A stretch of 64,000 nt of DNA, taken from NCBI GenBank assembly GCA_014872875.1, contig WKFI01000019.1:310001-374000 (forward strand), written 5' to 3'. Shown here one piece after another: positions 45,081-54,546 of the stretch. How positions within the stretch are numbered: position 1 is the stretch's first letter; each line of letters starts with the position of its first letter. Made by a program: the position numbers and the translations under genes. This stretch comes from Paracoccaceae bacterium (GTDB lineage Bacteria; Pseudomonadota; Alphaproteobacteria; Rhodobacterales; Rhodobacteraceae). The notes under the pieces are model-generated. The model did not search any database. It was not told where the DNA came from and worked only from the letters and a program-made list of their open reading frames with translations.

Positions 45081-46358
45081 TCAGGCGGCTTTCTGCAGGC
45101 GGGCCATATAGAAGCCGTCCATGCCCCCTTGATCAGGCCAGTAATCAGGGCGCAGGCGCAGGCCGCCTTCGTCGGTGATCCAGGCAGGGTCGATGCCGGG
45201 CTGGTTCAGGGCTGTCCGATCTGCGGACATGTCCGGAAACATCTCAAGTGCATCTTCGACCTGGCATTCGCCTTCGTCCGGCAACAGAGAGCAGGTACAG
45301 AAAACCAGACGTCCACCGGGTTTCACCAGCCCCCAGGCATGAGCCAGCATCTGAGCCTGAAGTTCGATCAGCGCCCCGAATTCCGATCCGTCCTTGGCGT
45401 GGGGCAGATCGGGGTGCCGGCGGATGGTGCCGGTGGCGGAACAGGGCGCATCAAGCAAAACGGCGTCATATTGGCCAGTCTGGTCGAGCGCGTCGCCGAC
45501 GATCAGTTGAGCATCGAGCCCGCAGCGGTCAAGATTTTCACGCACCCGTTTCATGCGGTACTCGGACTGATCCACGGCAGTGACCTTGGCGCTAGCAGCG
45601 GCGAGCTGCATCGTTTTTCCGCCCGGCGCGGCGCAAAGGTCGATCACGGTTTCACCTTGCTGCGGATTGAGCAGCTTGGCCGGAAGGGCGGCGGCGGCGT
45701 CCTGCACCCACCACTCGCCCCTGGCAAAGCCCGGCAGGGCCGAGACCTGACCGGCATTGGCGATCCGGACCGATCCCGTGGCTGTCAGGGTACCGCCCAA
45801 CGCGGCAGGATCGGCACCGGGTTTCAGGGTAATGTCCAGCGGTGCACCTGAGAAATGCGCCTGTTCGATGCCCAGCATCGTGGGCGCACCCCAAGCGTCA
45901 GCCAAGGGGCCGCGCAGCCATTTCGGCAGACGGGGAATGCGCAGACGATCCCATTCGGCAGGGGCCTGGTCAGCCATCTTGCGCAGCACCGCGTTGACCA
46001 GCCCCTTGAGCTTGCCGTGGCGTTTGTGGCGACCGATGATGTCCACCATGGAATTGACGACGCCGTGGCTGGCCTGCCCCTGAGCGAGTTCCACAGTGCC
46101 CAGCCGCAGCGCATTGCGCACCGTCAGCGGCGGCGCCTTGCGCAGGTGTTTCTGCAGTAGACGGTCGGCGCGTTCCAGCCCGCGCAGGGTTTCCAGCGCC
46201 AGACGTTGAGCGCGGGCGCGGTCTTCACCGTCCAAATGTTCCAACGCGCCCGCGTTCAGGCATTCGGCCATCAACTGCCCTTCGCCAAGAATCCGGTCGA
46301 GCAGATGGATCGCGCTGCGGCGGGCCTGAGTGGCAGATGGGGTCGAAGACTTGGACAT
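45081..46358 (-). CDS. rsmB: 16S rRNA (cytosine-C5) methyltransferase, RsmB-like
   Basis: 425 residues. N-terminal NusB-like RNA-binding domain (about 10-135) and C-terminal RsmB/NOP methyltransferase: DLCAAPGGKTMQLAA (SAM site), VTAVDQSEYRMKRVRENL, the catalytic Cys motifs DAPCSATGTIRRHPD and VFCTCSLLPDEGE. Start at 46358 follows AAGGAA; the frame extends far upstream without homology. First gene of the rsmB-heparinase-purH-lspA-bamF-M16 run. Divergent from the sdhAF4-like gene. Confidence 0.92.
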   Translation of the reverse strand: MSKSSTPSATQARRSAIHLLDRILGEGQLMAECLNAGALEHLDGEDRARAQRLALETLRGLERADRLLQKHLRKAPPLTVRNALRLGTVELAQGQASHGVVNSMVDIIGRHKRHGKLKGLVNAVLRKMADQAPAEWDRLRIPRLPKWLRGPLADAWGAPTMLGIEQAHFSGAPLDITLKPGADPAALGGTLTATGSVRIANAGQVSALPGFARGEWWVQDAAAALPAKLLNPQQGETVIDLCAAPGGKTMQLAAASAKVTAVDQSEYRMKRVRENLDRCGLDAQLIVGDALDQTGQYDAVLLDAPCSATGTIRRHPDLPHAKDGSEFGALIELQAQMLAHAWGLVKPGGRLVFCTCSLLPDEGECQVEDALEMFPDMSADRTALNQPGIDPAWITDEGGLRLRPDYWPDQGGMDGFYMARLQKAA

Positions 46359-46453
46359 TTCGGTTCCTTGCGAGGGGCCGCCACTCGATCCGGCAGGGCT
46401 TGTTGTGGCGCGATGGGGGCGTATATCATGCTCCGAGCACAAAGGAACCTGTG

Positions 46454-46645
46454 ATGAGCGATCAATCCGACCCTGACCTGTCCCACCTGCCACCAGCCGC
46501 CCAGCGCGCCCTGGCCGAAGCCGAAGAGCGCCGCAAGGCGGAGGCGGACAAGGCGCCGCTGCCCAAGGAGCTTGGTGGCCGAGACGGCCCTGATCCCGCG
46601 CGGTATGGGGATTGGGAGAAGAAGGGGATCGCAATCGATTTCTGA
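46454..46645 (+). CDS. DUF1674/SdhAF4-like succinate dehydrogenase assembly factor
   Basis: 63 residues. Charged helical N terminus (AQRALAEAEERRKAEADKAP) and the conserved DUF1674 tail KELGGRDGPDPARYGDWEKK-GIAIDF. In mitochondria the homologue SdhAF4 protects flavinated SdhA before complex assembly; a similar job is expected here. Start ATG at 46454 follows AAAGGAA. The open frame begins at 46337 but only this part is family-like. No sdh genes are nearby. Confidence 0.88.
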   Translation: MSDQSDPDLSHLPPAAQRALAEAEERRKAEADKAPLPKELGGRDGPDPARYGDWEKKGIAIDF

Positions 46646-46753
46646 TCCGGATCACGCCACGCTCCGAGCCTGGCGCCAAGAAAATTCAAATTTTCTTGCG
46701 CGTGGAGTGGGGCTTGGATGTCTGGTTTGGGTGGCGTTTGAGATTAGAGTGAA

Positions 46754-46816
46754 GGGGGCGCTGCCCCCTCGGCCTGCGGCCTCACCCCCGAGGTATTTGA
46801 GACCAGAAAGAAGCAG
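46754..46816 (+). repeat. Dispersed intergenic repeat, copy 1
   Basis: About 63 bp: a GGGGGC-GCT-GCCCCC hairpin, a GGCC-rich centre, CCCCCGAGGTATTTGAGACC and the tail AGAAAGAAGCAG. A second copy in opposite orientation lies at 63862-63920 with only a few differences. Located between the sdhAF4-like and NIPSNAP genes. It resembles REP-like intergenic elements; no transposase accompanies it. Confidence 0.8.
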
Positions 46817-46838
46817 CGATTTCTCAGGGAAAGACGCG

Positions 46839-47171
46839 ATGATCATCGAAATTCGTCACTACACGCTGCATCCGGGCCGGCGGGAGGACTTCATCCGGTA
46901 TTTCGAAAGTGTTAACCGGCCCGCCTTGCGGGATGCCGGGATGCTGGTGTTTGGCCCGATGCGGGACCAAGAAGATCCGGACAAGGTACACTGGATGCGA
47001 GCCTTTGCCTCGGAAGCGGAGCGGCAGCGCATCAAGGACGCGTTTTACGATGGGCCGGTCTGGAAAGAAAAGGTCGAACCCGTCGTCATGCCGATGATTG
47101 CGCGGTACGAAGCCGAGATCGTGTCGACCACAGACGGATTCGAAGGATTCTCCGGCGCGCCGGAGCTCTGA
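46839..47171 (+). CDS. NIPSNAP-family protein
   Basis: 110 residues, ferredoxin-like alpha-beta fold. MIIEIRHYTLHPGRREDFIR is the typical start; MRDQEDPDKVHWMRAFASEA and YDGPVWKEKVEPVVMPMI follow. Bacterial members have no firm function. ATG at 46839 has AGGGAAA upstream; the dispersed repeat ends 23 nt before the start. The gene ends at the base before the convergent dapB stop. Confidence 0.85.
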   Translation: MIIEIRHYTLHPGRREDFIRYFESVNRPALRDAGMLVFGPMRDQEDPDKVHWMRAFASEAERQRIKDAFYDGPVWKEKVEPVVMPMIARYEAEIVSTTDGFEGFSGAPEL

Positions 47172-47981
47172 TCAGAGCCCCAGCACATCCACCATGTCGT
47201 ACTGCCCGGGTGTTTTATCCTGACCCCAGAGCGCTGCCTTGAGCGCTCCGCGGGCGAAGATGGCGCGATCGGTGGCCAGGTGACGCAGCACGATGCGTTC
47301 ACCTGCGGCGGCGAACAGGACGTCATGTTCGCCCACGATGTCACCGCCCCGAATCGCCGTGAAACCGATGTCGCCACGTTTACGGGCGCCGGTGATGCCG
47401 TCGCGACCGCGATCAGCCACATCGTTCAGCGCCACGCCGCGGCCTTCGGCGGCGGCCTCACCCAGCATCAGCGCGGTGCCGGACGGGGCGTCCACCTTGT
47501 GATGGTGATGCGCCTCGATCACTTCGATGTCGAAATCCTCGTCCAGCGCGGCGGCGACCTTCTTGGTCAGCTGTACCAGGAGGTTGACGCCAAGGCTCAT
47601 GTTGCCGGCCCGCACGATCACCGCGTGGCGGGACGCCGGTTCCAGAGCGGCAATTTCTGCATCTGTCATGCCGGTGGTACCGATCACATGCACGCAGCGG
47701 GCCTGAGCCGCGAGCGCCGCGAAATCCAGCGTCGCCGAAGGGGCCGTGAAGTCGATCACCGCCTGGGCGCGCGAAAACGCCTCGAGCGCGTCGTCGGTGG
47801 CGACCACACCCACCGGTGCGCCGCCCATGGCTTCGCCCACGTCGCGGCCAACCCAATCGTGGCCCTCGCGTTCGACTGCGCCCACCAGCTGAACCTTGTC
47901 GCTGTCCAGAACCGTCTTGATCAGCATCTGACCCATGCGTCCTGATGCCCCTGTAATCACGATCCCCGGCTTGTGCGTCAT
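47172..47981 (-). CDS. dapB: 4-Hydroxy-tetrahydrodipicolinate reductase
   Basis: 269 residues; NAD(P)H-dependent step of the diaminopimelate/lysine pathway. N-terminal [10 protein letters not shown] nucleotide-binding loop, [22 protein letters not shown], and the diagnostic [20 protein letters not shown] with catalytic His and Lys. Length normal. Divergent from rbfA with an 87-nt gap. Confidence 0.96.
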   Translation of the reverse strand: MTHKPGIVITGASGRMGQMLIKTVLDSDKVQLVGAVEREGHDWVGRDVGEAMGGAPVGVVATDDALEAFSRAQAVIDFTAPSATLDFAALAAQARCVHVIGTTGMTDAEIAALEPASRHAVIVRAGNMSLGVNLLVQLTKKVAAALDEDFDIEVIEAHHHHKVDAPSGTALMLGEAAAEGRGVALNDVADRGRDGITGARKRGDIGFTAIRGGDIVGEHDVLFAAAGERIVLRHLATDRAIFARGALKAALWGQDKTPGQYDMVDVLGL

Positions 47982-48068
47982 CTGGCTGTTCCCTTTTGCA
48001 TTGCGGGTTATCTCCTATCCGGTTGGGCAGCGCTTGGCAAAGCCAAGCTTTCGGCATAGACCCGAAAC

Positions 48069-48464
48069 ATGGCTAAGAACAAATTCCACGATGGTCCCGG
48101 CCCGTCGCAGCGGCAGCTGCGTGTGGGTGAACTGATCCGCCGCACCCTGTCCGAGGTGCTGGCGCGCGGGGACGTACATGATCCGGATCTGAACCGTATG
48201 TCGATCACTGTGGGGGAGGTCACGACTTCGCCCGATCTGAAGATCGCGACTGCGTATGTGCTGCCTTTGGGCGGGCAAGGGCAGGAGGATGTGCTGAAGA
48301 TCCTGGCCCGCAACAAGGGCGAACTGCGCCGGTTGGTCGGCAAGAAGGTCGGGCTGAAGTTTTCGCCCGATCTGCGGTTCCGGCTGGACGAAACATTCGA
48401 CCGGCTGGATGACACCCGCCGGATGTTCGATCAGGACGCGGTGCGCCGCGATCTGGACGAGTGA
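48069..48464 (+). CDS. rbfA: Ribosome-binding factor A
   Basis: 131 residues, KH-like fold. Needed for late 30S maturation and 16S rRNA 5'-end processing. Family pattern: [51 protein letters not shown], and [15 protein letters not shown]. Its stop overlaps the GTG start of the next gene. Groups with truB in a translation-related cluster. Confidence 0.95.
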   Translation: MAKNKFHDGPGPSQRQLRVGELIRRTLSEVLARGDVHDPDLNRMSITVGEVTTSPDLKIATAYVLPLGGQGQEDVLKILARNKGELRRLVGKKVGLKFSPDLRFRLDETFDRLDDTRRMFDQDAVRRDLDE

Positions 48465-49195
48465 TCCGGACGCTGGCCGCCATAACCTGGATTTGGCTGG
48501 CCAGCGCGGCGGCAGCGGTCGAGTGTCGTGACATTTCCTATGCCGAGAACCGGTATACCCTGTGCGAGGTGGATGCCGGGGTCGAAGATCTGCGCCTGTT
48601 TCTGCGCGACGCAGATGGCGCGATGCTGGGGCAGTTTTCGCGTATTGATCAGGTGTTGTCCGAAAGCGGCCAGCGGCTGAGCTTTGCGATGAATGCTGGC
48701 ATGTATCACTCCGACCGCAGCCCGGTGGGGCATTATGTCGAAGGCGGCGTCGAGGAAATGCGGGTGATCCCCAATGCGGGACCCGGCAATTTCGGACTGC
48801 TGCCCAACGGGGTGTTCTGCATTCGCGCAAGGCGGGCGGATGTGTTCGAGACCAAAGATTTTCTGGCGCGGGACCCGGAGTGCCGGGACGCCACCCAATC
48901 GGGGCCGATGCTGGTCATCGATGGGGAACTTCATCCGCGGTTTCTGATCGATTCGACCTCGCGCTATGTCCGCAACGGGGTTGGGACAAGTGCGGATGGT
49001 CAACGGGCTGTCTTTGTCATTTCGCGCAATGCGGTAACGTTTCACGAGTTTGGTAGCCTGTTCCGGGATGGGTTGGGGCTGCCCGATGCTCTGTATTTTG
49101 ATGGCAATATCTCGCGCCTCTATGCGCCGGGGATCGGTCGCAACGATGCCGGGTTTCGGATGGGCCCTGTTGTAGGTGTTGTCGAAAACCGATGA
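48461..49195 (+). CDS. Phosphodiester glycosidase-family (DUF2233) secreted protein
   Basis: 244 residues. N-terminal signal peptide (about 1-20, [18 protein letters not shown]). Core motifs of the NAGPA/DUF2233 fold: [67 protein letters not shown] and [14 protein letters not shown]. Relatives hydrolyse GlcNAc-phosphodiesters or act on peptidoglycan or exopolysaccharide; the substrate here is unknown. Start GTG overlaps the rbfA stop (GTGA). Confidence 0.88.
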   Translation: MIRTLAAITWIWLASAAAAVECRDISYAENRYTLCEVDAGVEDLRLFLRDADGAMLGQFSRIDQVLSESGQRLSFAMNAGMYHSDRSPVGHYVEGGVEEMRVIPNAGPGNFGLLPNGVFCIRARRADVFETKDFLARDPECRDATQSGPMLVIDGELHPRFLIDSTSRYVRNGVGTSADGQRAVFVISRNAVTFHEFGSLFRDGLGLPDALYFDGNISRLYAPGIGRNDAGFRMGPVVGVVENR

Positions 49196-49285
49196 GAACC
49201 GAATTCCGGTCCGTCCGGACCTATGGTTTGACAGGGTCGTCCTGATCCGCTAACCGGCGCGCCTTACGTTTTTTCGGGGTATGAC

Positions 49286-50209
49286 ATGGGACGCAAACGC
49301 AAGGGACGCGATATTTCCGGCTGGCTGGTAGTGGACAAACCGGCGGGACCTACGTCGACTGCGGTTGTCAACAAGGTGCGTTGGGCTTTGAACGCCAATA
49401 AGGCCGGTCATGCAGGCACTCTCGACCCCGAAGCAACCGGCGTGTTGGCAGTGGCACTGGGCGAAGCAACCAAGACCATTCCTTACATCACCGATGCCTT
49501 GAAGACCTATACCTTTACCGTGCGGTTGGGGCAGGCAACCAATACCGACGACGCCGAGGGCGAAGTGATCGCCGAGAGCGACGCGCGCCCCACAGACGAA
49601 CAGATCAAGGACGCCCTGGCCCCCTTCCTGGGCGACATTCTACAGGTGCCACCCAAGTTTTCAGCGGTGAAGATCGACGGGCAGCGCGCCTACAAGCTGG
49701 CCCGCGACGATGAAGAGTTCGAAATCGCCGCCCGCCCCTTGTGGGTCGAGGAACTGGTTCTGGTGGATCGCCCGGACGCAGATCACGTGGTGCTTGAAAT
49801 GACCTGTGGCAAAGGCGGCTATGTCCGCTCTATCGCGCGTGATCTGGGGGCGGCTCTGTGCTGCCATGGCCATGTCAAACAACTGCGCCGCATCTGGTCC
49901 GGCCCGTTCGAGGCCGAAGACGGGCTGAGCTGGGACCAGATCGAGGAACTGGCGCGCACGCCAGAGCTGGACGAGCATCTGTTGCCCCTGGAAAACGGGT
50001 TGGCCGAACTGCCCGAGTTGAAATGCACTGATCAGGGCGCTGTGCGTCTGCGCAATGGCAACCCGGGCATGGTGATTGCAACCGACGAGGTTGAATACGG
50101 CGATGAAGCCTGGGCGTCATTGAACGGTCAGGCCGTGGCCGTGGGGATCTATAAATCCGGGGAATTGCATCCCAATCGGGTTTTTGTGCAACCCAAACCG
50201 GATGCTTGA
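49286..50209 (+). CDS. truB: tRNA pseudouridine(55) synthase
   Basis: 307 residues. Makes pseudouridine 55 in the T-loop of tRNAs. Catalytic Asp47 in [20 protein letters not shown]; further [40 protein letters not shown] and [20 protein letters not shown]. Classic position after rbfA, although with the DUF2233 gene in between. Its stop overlaps the open frame of the DUF1643 gene. Confidence 0.96.
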   Translation: MGRKRKGRDISGWLVVDKPAGPTSTAVVNKVRWALNANKAGHAGTLDPEATGVLAVALGEATKTIPYITDALKTYTFTVRLGQATNTDDAEGEVIAESDARPTDEQIKDALAPFLGDILQVPPKFSAVKIDGQRAYKLARDDEEFEIAARPLWVEELVLVDRPDADHVVLEMTCGKGGYVRSIARDLGAALCCHGHVKQLRRIWSGPFEAEDGLSWDQIEELARTPELDEHLLPLENGLAELPELKCTDQGAVRLRNGNPGMVIATDEVEYGDEAWASLNGQAVAVGIYKSGELHPNRVFVQPKPDA

Positions 50210-50229
50210 GGTTTTGGGTGATTCTGGTC

Positions 50230-50763
50230 ATGACTGCGGCCATGATTACCCGGTCTCATACCAAGGGCGATGCGCCTTCGACCGCAGTCTATTCGGATTG
50301 CGAGAAGTATCGCTATAGCCTGACACGGGTCTGGAACCCGACAGGTTTGAAGGTCACGTTCGTGATGCTGAACCCGTCCAGGGCGACCGAGGTGCAAAAC
50401 GACCCCACAATCGAACGCTGTGAACGCCGGGCGCGGGCGCTGGGCTATGGCGGCTTCTGTGCGGTCAACATCTTTGCGTGGCGTGAAACCGACCCCCACG
50501 CGATGCGAAAAGCTGCCGCGCCGGAAGGAGAGGACAACGATACTGCCCTGTTGCAGGCTGCGGATTGGGCCGACATGGTGATCGCGGCCTGGGGTACCCA
50601 TGGGGCGCACCGGAACCGCGGGCCGCAGGTCGAAGCCCTGCTGCGGCAGGCCGGGCATCCGTTGCACCACTTGGGGCTTAGCAAGGCTGGCCATCCGAAA
50701 CACCCGCTGTACATCGCCTATGCCACGCAACCGGAGCTTTGGAGCGTTACACCGAAAGCGTGA
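50230..50763 (+). CDS. DUF1643-family protein
   Basis: 177 residues. Family motifs: YRYSLTRVWNPTGLKVTFVM, LNPSRATEVQNDPTIERCER, ALGYGGFCAVNIFAWRETDP, DWADMVIAAWGTHGAHRNRG. Soluble; function unknown. The start is unclear: TTG at 50206 overlaps the truB stop, ATG at 50230 is used here, and ATG at 50242 (MITRSHTKGD) also fits. None has a strong ribosome-binding site. Confidence 0.82.
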   Translation: MTAAMITRSHTKGDAPSTAVYSDCEKYRYSLTRVWNPTGLKVTFVMLNPSRATEVQNDPTIERCERRARALGYGGFCAVNIFAWRETDPHAMRKAAAPEGEDNDTALLQAADWADMVIAAWGTHGAHRNRGPQVEALLRQAGHPLHHLGLSKAGHPKHPLYIAYATQPELWSVTPKA

Positions 50764-50886
50764 CCCGCACTGCCGTTTCCGCCAATGGAGATCCGAAACC
50801 GTTAACCAGCTGATTCGATAGGCTTTGACCAGAATCACCTGACATCGGAGAGTGGCAGTTGGGGGTTTCGTGAGTGGAGTAATGTC

Positions 50887-52071
50887 ATGTTGTGGCTTGC
50901 TGGCCTTATTGGCTTGATGACCATAGGCAGTGTTGTGCTGACAGATGAGGAAAGCGATGCGGAGATGGGGATCTCCGGCGATGCATCGTCTGATGATCCA
51001 GCCAGCGATTCGGCGGATCGGCCTGACGTGAACGGCCAGCCGACTGTCGGGGACATGCTGAGCGATTTGAGCGTTCCACCTGCTGAACAGGAAACCTCTG
51101 GTGGCGAGGCGTCGCAACCTGACGAAACCACGGGATCACCTGCTGCGGAAGCGTCTCCCGTACCCACGGTGGAAACGCAGGTGGAAACGCCGACCGAGCC
51201 TTTGACTGATCCGGCAAAAGCACTGCAGACGGCAACCAACGGAACATCGGAAAATGACGTGATGGCCGGTGACGACGCCAACAATTGGCTGGCTGGTCAC
51301 GACGGTGATGACCAGATGAATGGCTATGCCGGCAACGACAGGCTTGAGGGCGGAGCCGGCAACGATACGATGTTCGGCTCGGACGGGGACGATACGCTGA
51401 GCGGCGGCGCTGGCGCGGATTTACTGCACGGCGAAAATGGTGACGATCAGCTGGACGGCGGCGCAGGGGATGACAGCCTTTTTGGTCACTACGGTGAAGA
51501 CCGGATCGACGGCGGTGCCGGAGACGATACCGCTCATGGCGGTATGGATGACGACCGCATCGACGGCGGTGCTGGGGACGACAAGCTGCATGGTAATGCA
51601 GGGGATGACGTAATCATCGGCGGTGCCGGAGCGGACGCCCTGTTCGGCGGCGATGGCGATGACTTGGTGTCCGGCGTGGAAGAAGGTTTTGACGGTGCCG
51701 GCGACGCCCAGAGCGATTTCGTGAACGGCGGTAAAGGCGCTGATACACTGCTAGCCGGGGCGGGGGATATCGTGACTGGCGGCAGCGGCGAAGACTCGCT
51801 CGTGTTCGGTGACTGGATCGCTGGCGGAGCCACCGCACAGGTCGTTGACTATGACGGGACCGAAGATCAGCTGGTCATGGTCTGGAATGGCGATCAGGGG
51901 GAAATGCCCGAGATCGAGATTGAGACAGACCCGGACGATGCCTCGCTCAAAACGATTTTGGTGGATGGGGTTGAGATTGCATCGGTTGCGGGTGCGCCTG
52001 ATCTGACAGCGGAGGATGTGACTCTGCTTGATCATGCTGCGGCCCAGGCGCTGGGGCTGATGCCGGAATAA
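50887..52071 (+). CDS. RTX-type calcium-binding repeat protein with N-terminal membrane segment
   Basis: 394 residues. Begins with one hydrophobic segment (MLWLAGLIGLMTIGSVVL), then an acidic, Pro/Ser/Glu-rich low-complexity region (about 20-115), then about 14 glycine/aspartate nonapeptides of the GGAGDDxLx type (about 125-265), which bind Ca2+ and form a beta-roll. The C-terminal 110 residues (FGDWIAGGATAQVVDYDGTE) look like a folded cap. The membrane anchor at the N terminus is unlike free RTX toxins exported by type I systems. No T1SS genes are nearby. Function unknown. Confidence 0.85.
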   Translation: MLWLAGLIGLMTIGSVVLTDEESDAEMGISGDASSDDPASDSADRPDVNGQPTVGDMLSDLSVPPAEQETSGGEASQPDETTGSPAAEASPVPTVETQVETPTEPLTDPAKALQTATNGTSENDVMAGDDANNWLAGHDGDDQMNGYAGNDRLEGGAGNDTMFGSDGDDTLSGGAGADLLHGENGDDQLDGGAGDDSLFGHYGEDRIDGGAGDDTAHGGMDDDRIDGGAGDDKLHGNAGDDVIIGGAGADALFGGDGDDLVSGVEEGFDGAGDAQSDFVNGGKGADTLLAGAGDIVTGGSGEDSLVFGDWIAGGATAQVVDYDGTEDQLVMVWNGDQGEMPEIEIETDPDDASLKTILVDGVEIASVAGAPDLTAEDVTLLDHAAAQALGLMPE

Positions 52072-52373
52072 TCCGACGCCGTGGGACAGGCTGGAAGGCC
52101 ACCCTTGCGCAAGAACGCATATCGGTCGCAGAAATGGGCATCAAAACCCTTTGACCAACAGCTTGGAAGAGGCGGACAGACCGTAGTCTAGCGAATTGTC
52201 TGCATGAACCCTTCAACCGGTTCATCCCAGAATCTCTTTGCCAACCCCGAGAAAACAGCCTATACGCGCGCATCTGCTTTCGGAATCAATCCGGGAATGG
52301 ATATCTCCATGGGCCTGCGCTGGACGACATCCCGGCCTGCGCCATCCACTCTAACCTTTTGAAGGAGACCCCG
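52072..52373. other. Gene-free spacer upstream of rpsO
   Basis: 302 nt between the RTX gene and rpsO. No convincing ORF or RNA gene is seen. It must hold the rpsO promoter; a loose candidate -35 is TTGACC near 52150, but no good -10 match was found. A palindrome AACCGGTT occurs near 52213-52225. Confidence 0.5.
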
Positions 52374-52643
52374 ATGTCGATCACTGCTGAAGAAAAAGCA
52401 CGCGTCATGAAAGAATTCGCAACCAAGGACGGCGACACCGGTTCGCCCGAAGTCCAGGTTGCCATCCTGACCTCGCGCATCACTACCCTGACCGAGCACT
52501 TCAAAACCCACAAGAAGGACAACCACGGTCGTCGTGGCCTTCTGAAAATGGTTGCTCAGCGCCGTAAGCTGCTGGACTACCTGAAGGGTAAGGAAGAAGC
52601 CCGTTATCAGGACCTGATCAAGCGTTTGGGCATCCGCCGCTAA
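52374..52643 (+). CDS. rpsO: 30S ribosomal protein S15
   Basis: 89 residues, standard length. [80 protein letters not shown]: conserved along its length. Primary binder of 16S rRNA helices 20-22. AAGGAGA precedes the ATG at 52374; the frame opens five codons earlier. Usually followed directly by pnp; here a terminator and 6 kb of other genes intervene. Confidence 0.97.
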   Translation: MSITAEEKARVMKEFATKDGDTGSPEVQVAILTSRITTLTEHFKTHKKDNHGRRGLLKMVAQRRKLLDYLKGKEEARYQDLIKRLGIRR

Positions 52644-52688
52644 GCTTGTTCGGTTTCTGCCGAATTCGAAATCGGTTCATCCGGTTTC

Positions 52689-52712
52689 AACGCCCGCCTT
52701 CTGGCGGGCGTT
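52689..52712 (+). terminator. Rho-independent terminator of rpsO
   Basis: AACGCCCGCC-TTCT-GGCGGGCGTT followed by TTCATTT: perfect 10-bp stem, 4-nt loop, 45 nt after the stop. Confidence 0.88.
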
Positions 52713-52800
52713 TTCATTTGGGCAATGCACAGAACCGCTTGCACGCCAGAAAGGATACGGGTGAACTGGAACGGTTCCGATCCAAATATCCGGAGGCCCC

Positions 52801-54477
52801 ATGTCCAATCCACCTGATCTTGTCATCCTGAACGGCGCGGTGATGAGCTTTGACCCCGACCGGCCCCGTGCCGAGGCGCTGGCTATTTCCGGCGGTTGGA
52901 TTCTGGCGATCGGATCTACTCAGGAGATACGGGACCTGGCAGGCGCGGGAACCCGAGTGATCGACGCGGGCGGCGGATCGGTCCTGCCGGGTTTTATCGA
53001 TAGCCATGTGCATCTGTTCGCAGGCGCGGCCGAGCTGGACATGCTGGATCTACTGTCTGTTCGAGGGTTTCAGGCCCTGCAGGACGCGGTGCGGGCCTAT
53101 GCGGCCGAGCGATCCGACGATCCATTGATCATGGGCGTTGCAGCCGACTACGAGATCCTGGGTCCCGGCCAGACTGCGACCCGTCAGGATCTGGATCGCA
53201 TACTGCCCGACCGCCCCATGGCGCTGATGTCGTCGGATCATCACACGGTCTGGGCCAATACAGCGGCCCTGGAAAAGGCGGGCATCCTGCATGGCGGCGC
53301 AGTTCCAGAAGGATCCGAGATCCTCATGGCTCCCGATGGCACAGCAGCGGGGCAGTTGAACGAAGCTGGCGCCTTTGGTCCGGTTCTGGCGCTTTCGGCG
53401 CTTGGGGGTCGGGATCTTCTTGGATACGTCACCGGCGCCGATCCGGAACCACCCGCGACAGCGCAGGAACGGGCGCATGACAAGGAGATCATCCTGCGCG
53501 GGCTCAACCATTGCGCACGGCACGGGATCACCGGGCTGCACAACATGGACGGCAATTTCTATCAATTGGAGCTGTTGAGCGAGCTGGAACAGGAAGGTCG
53601 GCTGCCCATGCGGGTTCAGGTACCGATGCATCTGAAGAACTTCGATCCGCTGGACCGGTTGAACGAGGCAGCCGAGATGCATCGGACTTTCCGCTCGGAC
53701 AAGGTCTGGTCCGGTCGGGTCAAAATGTTTCTCGATGGCGTTCTGGACAGTTACACAGCGCTGATGCTGGAGCCTTATCCAGGCAAACCGGAAACCTGTG
53801 GTGATCCGGTGTTCGAGATCGAACAGTTCAACGAGGCATGCATCCGCGCCGATGCGATGGGGCTACAGATCAGCGTCCACGCGATCGGCAATGGCGCCGT
53901 GAGGCGAGTGCTGGACGGGTACGAAGCTGCTCAGAGCGCAAATGGCAGACGCGATGCACGGCACAGGATCGAACATATCGAGGTGATTCACCCCGATGAC
54001 CTGCCCCGTCTGGCGCATCTGAGCGTAGTGGCATCACTGCAGCCGATGCATTCGCCCCGCGGCGGGCTGTTCAGTCCCTATGTGCCTGGCGATGTGCTCA
54101 CGATGGATCAGATCAAGCACGCCTTCGCCTGGCGAGCGATCCGGAACAGCGGTGCAAAGGTCTGTTTTTCAACGGACTGGCCGATTGTGCCGGTGGATCC
54201 CATGATGTCGGTGGCAGCTGCAGTGCAGGGCGTTCCCCTGCCCGATCCGTGGCTCGACAATGGGCAGGACCTGACCCAGACCCTGGCGTCGTATACGCGG
54301 GACAATGCTTGGCTTGAGTTCAACGAACATCGCAAAGGCATACTGAAACCGGGCTACCTGGCGGATGTGGTCATAATGGACCGCGATCTGGTGCGCGCAC
54401 CGTCTGAGACTCTGCACGAAGCCAAGGCTCAAGTCACGATCTGTGACGGTCAAATCACATTTGCGAACAGCGCCTGA
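52801..54477 (+). CDS. Amidohydrolase family 3 (YtcJ-like) metal-dependent hydrolase
   Basis: 558 residues. Motifs: VLPGFIDSHVHLFAG (HxH), HHTVWANTAALEKAG, ISVHAIGNGAVRRVLDGYEA, RHRIEHIEVIHPDDLPRLAH, and CFSTDWPIVPVDPM with the late Asp. End YLADVVIMDRDL completes the beta-sandwich. Ribosome-binding GGAGG just upstream. Same family as the protein at 2214-3842 but not a close copy. It converges with the sulfatase gene. Substrate unknown. Confidence 0.9.
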   Translation: MSNPPDLVILNGAVMSFDPDRPRAEALAISGGWILAIGSTQEIRDLAGAGTRVIDAGGGSVLPGFIDSHVHLFAGAAELDMLDLLSVRGFQALQDAVRAYAAERSDDPLIMGVAADYEILGPGQTATRQDLDRILPDRPMALMSSDHHTVWANTAALEKAGILHGGAVPEGSEILMAPDGTAAGQLNEAGAFGPVLALSALGGRDLLGYVTGADPEPPATAQERAHDKEIILRGLNHCARHGITGLHNMDGNFYQLELLSELEQEGRLPMRVQVPMHLKNFDPLDRLNEAAEMHRTFRSDKVWSGRVKMFLDGVLDSYTALMLEPYPGKPETCGDPVFEIEQFNEACIRADAMGLQISVHAIGNGAVRRVLDGYEAAQSANGRRDARHRIEHIEVIHPDDLPRLAHLSVVASLQPMHSPRGGLFSPYVPGDVLTMDQIKHAFAWRAIRNSGAKVCFSTDWPIVPVDPMMSVAAAVQGVPLPDPWLDNGQDLTQTLASYTRDNAWLEFNEHRKGILKPGYLADVVIMDRDLVRAPSETLHEAKAQVTICDGQITFANSA

Positions 54478-54546
54478 ACACCCAACGGGGCCTGAGATCC
54501 GGCTAAGGGCGGCAGTGCAGGCACGCAAGCACCGTCAGCCAGACCC

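Noticed and set aside
46572-46838. N-terminal extension of the NIPSNAP gene
   Set aside because: It would translate the dispersed repeat; the ATG at 46839 has a ribosome-binding site and the family N terminus.
51250-51670. Tandem DNA repeat
   Set aside because: The periodicity comes from the RTX nonapeptide codons, not from a separate repeat element.
52646-52831. Small open frame after rpsO
   Set aside because: Runs through the rpsO terminator and into the amidohydrolase start in another frame; no ribosome-binding site.
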